A stretch of DNA of 64,000 nt from Nageia nagi. Taxonomy: Eukaryota > Pinophyta. The translations under genes and the position numbers were made by a program. The stretch lies in contig JBITNC010000001.1 in assembly GCA_050084985.1 (NCBI GenBank), positions 69,130,001 through 69,194,000 of the forward strand, in the 5' to 3' direction. The notes below the pieces were generated by a model. That model saw only the letters and a list, made by a program, of their open reading frames with translations, was not told the DNA's origin and made no database searches. Below are positions 54,416 to 64,000 of the stretch, one piece after another. Every line of letters starts with the position of its first letter. Within the stretch, counting starts at the first letter, position 1.

Positions 54416-55496
54416 TGATATGAAGAAACTTATTACTATTATATTAAAGAACCTTCACATGTGTAAAGTTCAACTTCTTCATACTAATGAAGATGAATGG
54501 TTAAATGCTTGCTTTGTTGATAGGTGATAAATCTAAAAAAGGATGTGTTTGTATGCTTTATACAAATGTAGTGGAAGAATAATTTTTGCTATTTTTGAGT
54601 TGGATATTTTTTTATTTTTGGTAAAAGTAAGTTAGCAATGAGCTTTATATGAAGGAGGAGAGGGATATGATATGCAATCTTGTACTATGTTTTGAAACTG
54701 GCTAGGTAATGTTTTGGTGCTATGCCTAGGGGGTCTTGAGTTTTTCACTCTTTTCCTATGTCTTTCACCATGTCTAAATTACCTGTTACTTGGTTTTTTA
54801 GGAGGTTTATTAGAGAAGAAATAATGTGATCTAGTTTCCTATTGCACCCAACTATGAAATATTGTAGGCTAGGTAGAGGTTTTTTTATAAGGGTTTATCA
54901 CATTATTTGGGAAGTCTATATGCAAATGTAGTGGAAGTTACATTATATATAATTACAAAACTTTTTTTTTAATATCATCATGTAAGAACTTTGACTATAA
55001 TGATTAAAAGATATTTCATCTTTTAAATTTTTTTAGCTTTGGTGATATGGTGTTATTTTTCCTTCATTTTTTATTATAAGTATTAAATAATTAATGGACA
55101 CTTCCTCTACATTATTTAGTATATAACTTTCTTAGTATGTATTTGTTGAGTGATTGAAAATGAATCCAATCTTCTTAATTCTTCACCCTTTGTGAAGTTT
55201 GTAAGACTCTATTATTCAATAAATAAGGCACCAATATACACTATAGATTAGATTAGTTATAAGGGATTAGGTCATTCTCTCTTGAAGAAATTACTATTTC
55301 CTTTTTCAAGTTTAATAAACTAGTGATATCAATGCTTAAAACATAATCTTTAGTAGAGATCAAATAGAGGCTACAATCTAAGCTAATTGATACGTCAATA
55401 TGTCTAGTTTCATAATCATATGATTTAGACTACCTCAAATGGAGCTTATCCATATAATATTAGATACATTTTGATACTTGGGAGGATTAAAACTAT
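54416..55496 (+). repeat. E5 right (3') LTR, cut by E7
   Basis: Matches 42505-43520 in order. It starts TGATAT and has a small insertion near 54430. It stops at GGATTAAAACTAT where E7 begins; the missing end should lie beyond the window, after the right LTR of E7. Confidence 0.75.
55492..55496. repeat. Expected target-site duplication of E7, left copy (ACTAT)
   Basis: Five bases before the E7 LTR. The partner would be outside the window, so this is a prediction from position. Confidence 0.5.
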
Positions 55497-55569
55497 TGAG
55501 CATGGGTGATTGTCATTGTTGTCAACACGTGGTTCCAGAATGAAATGATAAAGCTCAGTTGTGGAAAAA

Positions 55570-55765
55570 TCCAGGTTCTGAAGAAGGTGAGAGTTGTTGA
55601 AAAGTTCGGTTCTGGAGAAGGTGAGAGTTGTAAAAAATCCGGTTCTAGAGAAGGTGAGAGTTGTTGAAAAGTTCGGGTTCTGGAGAAGGTGAGACTTGTG
55701 AAAAATTTGGGTTCCGGAGAAGGTGAGAGTTGTGGAAAAGCCTGGGTTCTGGAGAAGGTGAGGTC
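55570..55765. repeat. 34-base tandem repeats in the E7 LTR
   Basis: Six imperfect units of GGTTCTGGAGAAGGTGAGAG plus a GTTGTGGAAAAG-type half. The same six-unit array is at about 62820-63015 in the other LTR, with base changes but the same unit count. Confidence 0.85.
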
Positions 55766-55837
55766 AGCAAAGAGAAATTAAGGAGTCAAAACCAGTTAAT
55801 TAAGTATTCCAAAGCAGAGCATTCCAAAAATATGAAG

Positions 55838-56355
55838 ATGATGTCACAGGGAGAACAATGTTCACATTTTTGAATGAGCCCAGATCTCGGAAGTGATGAG
55901 GTCAGCAAGGGGCGACTAAAAGAGCCAGAGCCAGCAAGTAAAACATTCCAGAAGCAAGAGATGACATCATAGGGAGAACGATGTTCACATTCTTTAATAG
56001 AACCAGGTTCTGAAGATGATGATATCAGCAAAGAGAGATTGAAAATCTAGAGTCCATAAAGTAAATGTTCTGAATTAAAAGGATGATGTCACAGAGGATA
56101 AGATAGTCATGTTTTGGTAAAGACCGAAGTTCGAAGATGATGACATCATGATGTAGGTGTTGAAAAGTCCAAAAGCCATGCAGATACATTGGAACTCTCT
56201 TTCAGAGTCTAGAGATGATGACATCATGGTGTAGGGGTTTGAAAAGTTTGGAAAGCCATGCAGATACATTGAAACTCTCTTTCAGAGTCTGGAGATGATG
56301 ACATCATGCGGGAAACATTTTACTCTACTTTCAGAGTCCAAAGATGATGACATCA
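55838..56355 (+). promoter_or_regulatory. Array of TGA(C/T)(G/A)TCA words in the E7 LTR
   Basis: Words at 55838, 55962, 56084, 56141, 56219, 56299 and 56348 (plus TGATATCA near 56018), each one transition from TGACGTCA, the palindromic site of TGA/CREB-type bZIP factors. Seven are also found in the right LTR (63090-63605). Such sites drive stress-induced transcription of several tobacco copia elements (established). Their use here is inferred. Confidence 0.5.
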
Positions 56356-57374
56356 CGATGTATACAATAAACATCCGATAAGCGAGACAAAGAGTCTGAG
56401 ATTATCAGAAATACCATTATGAAGAAGAAAAGAGTCTAGAATTAGCAGAAATACCATTATGAAGAAGAAAAGAGTCCAGAATTATTAGAAATAATTGGAT
56501 ACTATCAAATCTCCAAAATCAGTGGATAAAGAGCTACATTTGTCTGAACAACTCTCTTTGAGCAAGAGGAGTGTTCATCAGTTACAGCAGTTGCAGTCTC
56601 AGATAGTGAACTCTCTTAGTGAAAGAGCAGTTACAAATAAAGATTCCTTTTCAGTTTATTTTGGTAACATGTCATGACAGGAATAGTTTCATGAGGGGCT
56701 TTCTTGATGTGTAATAGTTTTTCAAAGAGAAGTGATGTATGAAAAGAAAAAATTGTAGATTCTGAGGGAAGTGGTGTGAAGTGAAGGGCCAGTAGAGAAG
56801 AGTGATTGATGTGGTAAGAGCGTGGAAGAGGAGAGGAGTGTGGAGAGAAGAGTGGTTGTGGAGGTAATAGGGTGGAAGAGGGGAGTATCAGGAGAACATG
56901 AAGTGAACAAATGAATATGCAGATAGGAGTGTGATTATTTAAGTGTGTTACTTTGGAGCTATGTGCAGAGATAAAATAGTGAACATTAGAGCTAGACCAT
57001 TGAGGGTCTTCTAGAATTGTATTCTTTCCTCCTTTTTGAATGTTGTCTCAAGTGGGTGCTTGAGAGCTGGAGTTGGTGCTCCAAGTAGTAGGTGCTGCTA
57101 TTTGCAAAGTGGTAGTTGGTGCTACCCTTCACAGTTGGTGCTATGAATCTGTAAGCTTTCTTTAATGGCTAGATTTGGATTGGTGTCCAAGTAGTCATTT
57201 TTGAAGATGTAGCCAATCTGGTGAACCTTGTTACATCTGGTGTTGTGTGATGTACTGGTGTGCTTGCTCAATTTTCTCTAGCTTTTAATCTATCTTTATT
57301 TAAGAAGGTTAAATTGATTATTTTTATATACACTGATTCACCCCCCCTCTCAGTGTCACTCGAAGTCCAACAAT

Positions 57375-57390
57375 TGGTATCAGAGCAAGG
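57375..57390 (+). other. E7 primer-binding site (tRNA-Met)
   Basis: TGGTATCAGAGCAAGG begins two bases after the LTR and is the typical initiator tRNA-Met PBS of plant copia elements. Confidence 0.93.
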
Positions 57391-57436
57391 TTCCTACTTA
57401 GGCTATAACAGATAAGGAGATCCTGGTAGTGGCACT

Positions 57437-59418
57437 ATGGCAAGCGGAGAAGGTTTCTCATCTAACAAAGCACCTCTCTTTGATGGAAACAATTATGCTT
57501 TCTAGAAAATTTGAATGAAGACTTATCTCAGTGCATTGGGTTTTGGTACTTGGGATGTTGTTAAAAGGGGATACACTCCTCCCCCTACAGGTCCATCAGA
57601 TGAAGCAGAAAGAAAGACATTTGAATGTGACACAAAAGTAAGAAATGCTCTAATGTGTGGTCTAGTGGACAGTGAACTGGTGAAAGTTATGGCATGCAAA
57701 TCTGCAAAAGAAATATGGAATAAGTTGAAGAGCATTCACGAAGGAGAGGATAAAGTCAAGGAAGCAAAACTCCAAACTTATAGAGCTCAATTCAAAGTTC
57801 TAAAGATGAATGAAGATGAAACCATCAAAGCATACATGTTGAGAGTAAATGAAATTACTAATGCAATCAGAGGTCTTGGGGAAGAAATTGAAGATCATGT
57901 CATCGTGAAAAAGGTACTGCGATCTCTCACATCTCGCTTTGATTCAAAGGTGTCTGCTATTGAAGAAGCAAAAAAATTGAAAACTTTCAGCATGGATGAA
58001 ATGCATGGATCGCTGGCTGCTTATGAAATGAGGATCAGAAAAGCAAAACATTCAGAAAAGGAAGTAGCATTTAAAGCCAATAACAGTACCAAAGCCAAAA
58101 TAGATTCTGATGATGAGGAACAATCTGATGAAGCAGAAGCAAATTTTGTTAGAAAGCTAAAAAGGGGAAAAGGTAAATATAAAGGCAAGCTACCGTTTAA
58201 ATGTTTTAACTGTAGTGGTATTGGTCATTTCATTTCAAAATGTCCATATAGAAAAATTGATAAAGATGATCAAGAATCATATTTTGAGAAAAACCACAAA
58301 ATGAAATCTCATGCTCGAAATAGAAGGTCAAATAGACAGAGCTTCATATCTAGAAATGAAGGCCCCACTGATGATGATTCCAGTAATGAATCAGAAAAAG
58401 AATACAATGGAGCATTGTTTATGGCATTTGAAGAGAAACTGAATGAAGATAATCAAAATGACCAAGAACATAAAAAGGAAGAGACAGATGAAGAAAATGA
58501 CTGTGAGATTGAGATTGATCTTGAAGAAGAACTAATAACAGCATTGAATGAACTGAATAAAGAAATAAAGAAAAATAAGAAACTCTCAAAAAGGTTTGAT
58601 GATGCAAGTAATATTATAGAAAACTTAAAAATAGAAGTGGAAGAATCTAAGAGGATAAATGAGAGTTTGGAGGAATAGCTTCTTGTGAAAGTTAAAAATT
58701 GTAGTAAGCTTGAAGAAGAAATAACTGGGCTACGTATGCAACTAGAGGAAGTCACCAAGAGAATCAGCTCTTTTGAATATCTAGAAGGAAGGTCGACTAA
58801 ACTCAGTGAAATCATTAACAGTCAAAGAATGTTTTCTGATAAATCTGGTCTAGGATATGAACAAGGACAATCTTCCAATGACATAAAAAGGGAAAACATA
58901 AAAGAAACCAAGAAGAAGGAAGATAGCTCAGGACTGGAGGATGATGGCTTCACTCAAGTGCATTCCAGAAGAAGACCCTATGTAGGACCAAGAAGTACTC
59001 AGCAATATAATAGATACATCCATCCCTTCAATGGATACTATTTCAAATGCAATGCGTATGGACACAAAATTTCTGAATGTAAGTATAATCTCACTCCAAG
59101 AACCTTTGTTACTAGGAATGCATTTGGCCCACTAATGGAGTATCCTGTTGAGTGTTACAACTATCATGAATATGGACACATTGCCTGATTCTACAGAAAT
59201 AATCATGGCATGAGGTTCTTTCCACCGAGATAATTTCCTTCCATAAGACAGAATAAACAATTTTAGAGCAGTCATCCATAGGAAGTAGAAAAGAATAATA
59301 AAAAACAAGAAGCTGAAATAAAAGTAAAACAAGTCTGGAAAGAAAAGGAGAAACTCAGAGAGGATAAAGAGTCCTTAATCGTTCAAATAGCATTAAAAGC
59401 TCAAGACAAACCATCACC
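57437..59418 (+). pseudogene. gag: Gag (E7), nearly complete
   Basis: ATG at 57437 (MASGEGFSSNKAPLFDGNNY) starts the frame. Two early stops (57503 TAG, 57512 TGA) replace residues of the conserved W-K-x-[RK]-M motif. Then 387 open codons (57515-58678) follow with the capsid (LMCGLVDSELVKVMACKSAK, EIWNKLKSIHEGEDKVKEAK) and a zinc knuckle CFNCSGIGHFISKC. An acidic/coiled segment (ELNKEIKKNKKLSKRFDDAS) spans the stop at 58676. Two further knuckle relics each have one Cys changed to Tyr (YFKCNAYGHKISEC; CYNYHEYGHIA). Several stops between 59186 and 59418 separate it from protease. It forms the particle. Confidence 0.88.
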
Positions 59419-60320
59419 ATGAATATTAGACAGCGGATGCTCAAGTCACATGACAGGTGACAAGAAGAAATTTCAAAAACTACAGGAATATGAAGGTGGG
59501 TTAGTAAGATTTGGAAACAATGATGGCACACAGATTATCGACAAAGGGACAGTCAAAATAAATGATGAAAACATCAGATCTGAAGAGGTATTATTTGTTG
59601 TGGGATTGAAGCATAATTTGTTGAGTGTCAGTCAAATATGTGATAAAGGACATGATGTAATTTTCAAAAAGCATGGCTGTGAGATCTGAAGGGCAAATAG
59701 TGGTAGACTTGTAGCAGTTGGTACAAGAACCTATGGCAATTTATACACCTTATCAGATATTTCAGAGGGATCATTTCTTCTAGGCAAGGAGAGTGATGAT
59801 TGGCTATGGCATAAGAGATTGGGACACATCTGTTTTAAAAACTTGATGAACATTTGCTCAAAAAGAGCAGTAAGAGATATGCCCAATATCAGCACACCAG
59901 CAAATGATATTTGTGATTCATGCCAAAAGGGAAAGCAAACTTGGGCAAAGTTCAAAGTGAAAGAATATCACACAAGCAAACCATTGGAAATCGTACACAC
60001 TGACCTATGCAGACCAATGAGAACACAAAGCTTCAATGGAGATAAGTATTTTATTCTGTTCATAGATGATTATTCAAGAATGACTTGGGTGCAATTTTTA
60101 AAACATAAATCTGAAGCTTTTGAAATGTTCAAAGCATTTAAAAATCAAGTAGAAAATTAGATAGAGAGGAGAATTAAATTTCTTCACTCAGATAGAGGAG
60201 GTGAGTTCACTTCTAATGAGTTTACTGAGTTTTGCATACAACATAGAATTAAAAGACAATTCTCTACAGCTAGAACTCCACAACAAAATGGAGTAGTTGA
60301 AAGAAAAAAATAGAGCAGTA
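59419..60320 (+). pseudogene. Protease and integrase (E7)
   Basis: Protease active site ILDSGCSSHMTGD at 59427-59465, with the end of the domain at LKHNLLSVSQICDKGHDV. Integrase follows after a stop at 59687: zinc-binding H-x3-H (WHKRLGH, near 59805-59828) and C-x2-C (CDSCQKGKQ), core Asp in VHTDLC (near 60002), Asp in FLHSDRGGEF (near 60190) and Glu in [10 protein letters not shown] (near 60300). Right after the catalytic Glu an extra A in an A-run (about 60304-60311) shifts the frame. Another stop is at 60158. The protein would have inserted the cDNA. Confidence 0.9.
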
Positions 60321-60327
60321 TAAAGAA

Positions 60328-61362
60328 ATGGCTCGAACCATGCTGATAGAAAGCAAGGTTGCTGATAGGTTCTGGAAAGAAGTAGTGCATACTGCAGTGC
60401 ATATTCAAAACAGATGTATGATGCGACCACATGAGGATAGAACACCATATGAATTATGGTTTGGAAGAAGAGCTACAGTGAGGCACTTTAGGATCTTTGG
60501 CAGCAAATGCTATATCAAGAGAATAGAAGAAAATTTAGGAAAGTTTGAGGATAGATCTAATGAAGGTATCTTTCTTGGTTACTCTTTGAAGAGCAAAGCA
60601 TACAGGTGTTACAATAAAAGGACAAAAATAATCGTTGATAGTGCTGATGTTCACATTGATGAGCAAAGAGATCTTCCCGAGAGAAATGATGATGATGATC
60701 TTCCTGCCTATCAAGATTCAATTGAAGAAGACAAAAAGAATAAAAACAAATCTAAGCCTCCTGTACAGCAATCACAAGTAAAGAAACCAAAAGATTCAAA
60801 TTCACCAAGTAACTCAAATGGTGTTTCAGAAAATGAGTCGAAAGAAGATGAAAATTCGAAAACTCCACCAAATAGATGGCACAAGGATCATCCACAAGAG
60901 CAAATCATCGGTGAGTTTCATACAGGCATCCAAACTCGCAGAGGGGTTTCAAGCACTTATTCTCTCCTATCTAGTATAGAGCCTAAAAATGTCTCAGAAG
61001 CTAGCCAAGATGAAAGCTGGATGAAAGAAATGGAGGAAGAACTCACTCAAATTGAAAAGAATGAAACATGGGAACTCGTTCCTAGACCAGCCAACAAAAA
61101 TGTGATTGGCACAAAGTGGATTTTTCGTAATAAGTTGAATGAAGATGGGATAATGGTTCGAAATAAAGCTAGACTTGTTTGCAAGGGATATGCTCAAGTT
61201 GAAGGAATTGATTTTGAAGAAACTTTTGCACCTGTGGCCAGATTAGAAGCTATTTGCATGTTTTTAGCTTTTGCAATGTACAAAAACTTTAAAGTTTATC
61301 AAATGGATGTAAAATTAGCCTTTCTAAATGGAAAAATTGAAGAAGAAGTCTATATTGAATAG
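60328..61362 (+). pseudogene. Integrase C-terminal part and RT N-terminal half (E7)
   Basis: 344 unbroken codons. The first 120 complete integrase ([37 protein letters not shown], the [16 protein letters not shown] motif). A Lys/Ser/Asp-rich linker follows (about residues 125-210). RT then starts with [33 protein letters not shown] and [20 protein letters not shown], and holds the first catalytic Asp in [23 protein letters not shown] at 61360-61362 interrupts just before PDGF. Confidence 0.9.
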
Positions 61363-62514
61363 CCAGATGGTTTCCAATTGGGAGAGAATCCTAATCTGGT
61401 ATGCAAACTAAAGAAGGCTCTATATGGTTTAAAACAGGCACCTCGAGCATGGTACTCCAGACTTGATACATATCTTCAGTAGTAAGGCTTTAGAAAAGGA
61501 ATGGTGGATAGCAATTTATACATTAAATCAGAAAAGGAAAATCAGCTAATTGTTGTTGTCTATGTAGATGATATACTCTTTGGAGGAAGCAAGAATGAGC
61601 TATGTAAAAATCTTGCTGACAACATGTAAACAGAATTCAAGATGTCTATGATAGGTGAGCTTGCATTCTTTCTTGGCCTACAAATCAATTAATTGAAGAA
61701 TGGCATGTTCATTTCTCAAACCAAGTATGTTAAGGAGATGCTGAAGAAGTTTACCATGGAAGACTGTAAACCTATGAGCACCCCTATGACGACAGGCTGC
61801 AAATTAAGCAAGGATGATAAAGCACCAATAGTAGATCAAACACAATACAGGTCAATAATTGGAAGTTTATTATATTTGACAGCTACTAGACCAGACATTC
61901 TTCAAGAAGTATGTATGGTTGCTCGATTTCAAGCAAATCCCAAAGAAACACATGTTACTGCAGTAAAGAGAATATTCAGATATCTCAAAGGTATAGTAGA
62001 ATATGGTTTATGGTATCCTAGAGGAAAGGACTTTACACTTACTACCTTTTCAGATGCAGATTGGGCAGGATGCGTGGATGATAGGAAGAGCACCAGTGGA
62101 GGAGCATTTTATTTGGGTAATAATCTTGTTGGATGGCATAGTAAAAAACAAGACTCAGTATCCCTATCTACAGTAGAAGCAGAGTATATAGTAGCAACTT
62201 CTTGCTACATGCAGATTCTATGGATGAAGCAGATGCTAAAAGATTTTGGTATACAGATTAACGAGCCCATAACAATTCTGTGTGATAACACAAGTGCAAT
62301 CAATATCTCAAAAAATCTTATTATGCACTCACGAACAAAGCATATAGCAATCAGATATCACTTTCTAAAAGAAAGAGTGGTGCAAGGAGAAGTACAATTG
62401 GATTTTGTTCCAACCATAGAGCAAGTAGCAGACATCTTTACAAAGCCTTTGCCCAAAGACATCTTCAAAAATCTTCAAAACAAGCTAGGAGTTGTTGTCC
62501 TTCCCAAGCATTAG
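61363..62514 (+). pseudogene. RT C-terminal half and RNase H (E7)
   Basis: Same frame as the preceding segment. RT continues with [20 protein letters not shown] and the active site YVDDILFGG (61561-61587). Stops at 61482, 61485, 61627 and 61690 all replace likely Gln residues. 61693-62514 is 273 open codons: the end of RT (STPMTTGCKLSKDD, RSIIGSLLYLTATRPDI) and RNase H with Asp in SDADWAG, Glu in VEAEYI, Asp in LCDNTSAI and the closing IADIFTKPL-like motif (VADIFTKPLPKD). The catalytic residues of both enzymes are intact. Confidence 0.92.
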
Positions 62515-62744
62515 CTAGTTCTGGACGTCACATTCTCAGGGGGAGTGTTTATTTTTTCTTTCCTATATTGTTTCTGTGTATCTTGTTTTTGTGCGCATAC
62601 TACTGATTTCCTGAGAATGTCATGTATGGACTTAGGGGGAGTTTGTAAATGCCCTTTGTTATTGTTGACAAAGAGGGAGAGAAAAGTCCCGATGTTGGTG
62701 TCTGATCAAGTGGTGTTGCCAACAATTCCAAAGGGGGAGATTAT
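62515..62744 (+). other. E7 3' untranslated region with three polypurine tracts
   Basis: TCAGGGGGAGTG at 62539, TTAGGGGGAGTTT at 62633 and AAAGGGGGAGA at 62730 (the last is used as PPT, four bases before the LTR). Similar GGGGGAG tracts recur in plant copia elements. The open stretch 62545-62757 is not supported as a gene. Confidence 0.75.
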
Positions 62745-64000
62745 TGAGCATGGGTGATTGTCATTGTTGTCAACACGTGGTTCTGGAATGAAATGATAAA
62801 GCTTAGTTGTGGAAAAATCTGGGTTTCGGAGAAGGTGAGAGTTGTTGAAAAGTTTGAGTTCCGGAGAAGGTGAGAGTTATGAAAAATTTGGGTTTCGGAG
62901 AAGGTGAGAATTGTTGAAAAGTCTAGGTTCTGGAGAAGGTGAGAGTTGTGAAAAATCTAGGTTCTAGAGAAGGTGAGAGTTGTGGAAAAGCTCGAGTTCT
63001 GGAGAAGATGAGGTCAGCAAAGAGAAATTAAGGAGCTGGAACCAGTTAATTAAGTATTTCAGAAGTAGAGCATTCCAGAAATATGAAGATGACATCATGG
63101 GGAGAACAACGTTCACATTTTTGAATGAGCCTGGATCCCGAAAGCGATGAGGTCAGCAAGGGGCGACTAAAAGAGCCAGAGCCAGCAAGTAAAACATTCT
63201 GGAAGCAAGAGATGACATCACAGGGAGAACGATGTTCACATTCTTTAATAGAACAAGGTTTTAGAGATGATGAGATCAGTAAAGAGAGATTGAAAATTTG
63301 GAGTCCATAAAGTAAATGTTCCAGATTAAAAGGATGATGTCATAGAGGATAAAATAGTCATGTTTTGGTAAAGACCAGAGTCTGGAGATGATGACATCAT
63401 GGTGTAGGTGTTGAAAAGTCCAGAAGCCACGTAGATACATTGGAACTCTCTTTCAGAGTCTGAAGATGATGACATCATGGTGTAGGTGTTGAAAAGTCTG
63501 GAAAGCCATGCAAATACATTGAAACTCTCTTCCGGAGTCTAGAGATGATGACATCATGCGGGAAGCATTTTACTCTACTTTTGAAGTTCGAAGATGATGA
63601 CATCATGATGTATACAATAAACATCTGGTAAGCAAGACAAAGAGTCTAGGATTATCAGAAATACCATTATGAAGAAGAAAAGAGTCCAAAATTAGCAGAA
63701 ATACCATTATGAAGAAGAAAAGAGTCTAGAATTATTAGAAATAATCAGATACTATCAAATCTCTAAAATCAGTGGAGAAAGAGCTACATTTGTCTGAACA
63801 ACTCTATTTGAGCAAGAGGAGCGTTTATCAGTTACAGTAGTTGCAGTCTCAGATAGTGAACTCTCTTAGTGCAGGAGCAGTTACAAATAAAGATTCCTTT
63901 TCAGTTTGTTTTTGGTAACGTGTCATGACAGGAATAGTTTCATGAGGGGCTTTCTTGATGTGTAACAGTTTTTCAAAGAGAAGTGATGTATGAAAAGAAA
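62745..64000 (+). repeat. E7 right (3') LTR, first 1256 bases
   Basis: Matches 55497-56750 end to end, including the tandem repeats and the TGACGTCA-like array. The last 620 or so bases lie outside the window. Differences from the left LTR are scattered and mainly C/T or G/A. Confidence 0.95.

Larger units (their letters stand above)
42505..55496 (+). mobile_element. E5: large LTR element without recognisable pol (LARD-like), split by E6 and E7
   Basis: About 1.1 kb of sequence at 42505-43615 recurs at 54416-55496. The second copy is cut by E7 about 90-120 bases before its expected end. The PBS follows the left copy, giving + orientation. Between them, after removal of E6, about 6.1 kb of interior has eroded reading frames, a 0.5 kb tandem duplication and a short-repeat array. 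No RT, RNase H or integrase motif was found in any frame. This fits the definition of a large retrotransposon derivative, although the coding remnants are unusual. Confidence 0.72.
55497..57372 (+). repeat. E7 left (5') LTR
   Basis: 1876 bases, starting TGAGCATGGG and ending GAAGTCCAACA, with the start repeated at 62745. It contains a six-copy 34-base tandem repeat (55570-55765), eight TGACGTCA-like words (55838-56355) and a 70-base partial duplication around 56125-56290. A TATTTAAG at about 56936 could be a TATA box. Minus-strand open stretches here are shadows. Confidence 0.95.
55497..64000 (+). mobile_element. E7: Ty1/copia element (SIRE/Maximus-like), 3' LTR runs off the window
   Basis: LTR start TGAGCATGGG at 55497 and again at 62745, PBS at 57375, gag-pol as one frame 57437-62514, and PPT at 62731. 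The order protease, integrase, RT, RNase H marks Ty1/copia. The long gag with up to three zinc knuckles and 1.9 kb LTR suggests the SIRE/Maximus lineage (inference). One frameshift and roughly fifteen stops break gag-pol, so it is recent by the standards of this window but inactive. It lies in the 3' LTR of E5. Confidence 0.93.

Noticed and set aside
58453-58815. Minus-strand 120-codon Ser/Phe-rich open stretch
   Set aside because: It is the complement of the acidic gag region of E7; the Ser/Leu richness mirrors Glu/Lys codons.
62545-63310. Open stretches 62545-62757 and 63125-63310
   Set aside because: They fall in the 3' untranslated region and LTR of E7 with no homology; the left LTR breaks the second frame.

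Overview
This window looks like intergenic DNA from a large, AT-rich seed-plant nuclear genome. It holds no tRNA, rRNA or ordinary host gene that I can recognise. Almost all of it is a nest of at least seven long-terminal-repeat (LTR) retrotransposons, all decayed by premature stops (mostly at Gln, Trp and Arg positions, as expected from C-to-T decay of methylated DNA) and by frameshifts. The species cannot be named from the sequence.

Layout. E1 (+, about 1-14803, continuing after 33548) is an old Ty3/gypsy element of the Tat type (two RNase H domains). It enters the window inside gag, has lost its integrase, carries an unknown ORF3 after pol, and has an antisense plant-mobile-domain (PMD) gene before its 3' LTR (14110). 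E2 (+, 7758-11452) is a deleted chromovirus-like element inserted in E1's PMD gene, with target-site duplication (TSD) GCTTG. E3 (-, 14804-33543, 18.7 kb) is a second, complete Tat-type element inserted in E1's 3' LTR (TSD CCAAT/CCAGT). It has both LTRs, primer-binding site (PBS), polypurine tract (PPT), gag, protease, G-patch, RT, RNase H, archaeal-type RNase H, integrase, ORF3 and an antisense PMD gene on the + strand.

E4 (-, about 35240-42488) is a third, heavily decayed Tat-type element with a 5' LTR but no 3' LTR that I could find. E5 (+, 42505 to beyond 55496) is a large element with about 1.1 kb LTRs and a decayed PBS but no recognisable pol, like a LARD (large retrotransposon derivative); it holds unfamiliar coding remnants. 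E6 (-, 46242-50910, TSD ATTGA) is a gag-protease-only element inside E5. E7 (+, 55497 to beyond 64000) is a Ty1/copia element (SIRE/Maximus-like) inside E5's 3' LTR, with nearly complete gag-pol and 1.9 kb LTRs; its 3' LTR runs off the window.

The most interesting material is the Tat-type architecture seen twice (E1 and E3, in opposite orientations): gag-pol, then an unrecognised ORF3 built from two copies of one domain, conserved noncoding blocks, and a convergent PMD gene that may have a small spliced first exon. Other points are family-specific clusters of short motifs in the noncoding parts of each Tat element, an array of TGACGTCA-derived motifs in the copia LTR, and a GATAAG-rich array plus unknown coding regions in E5.
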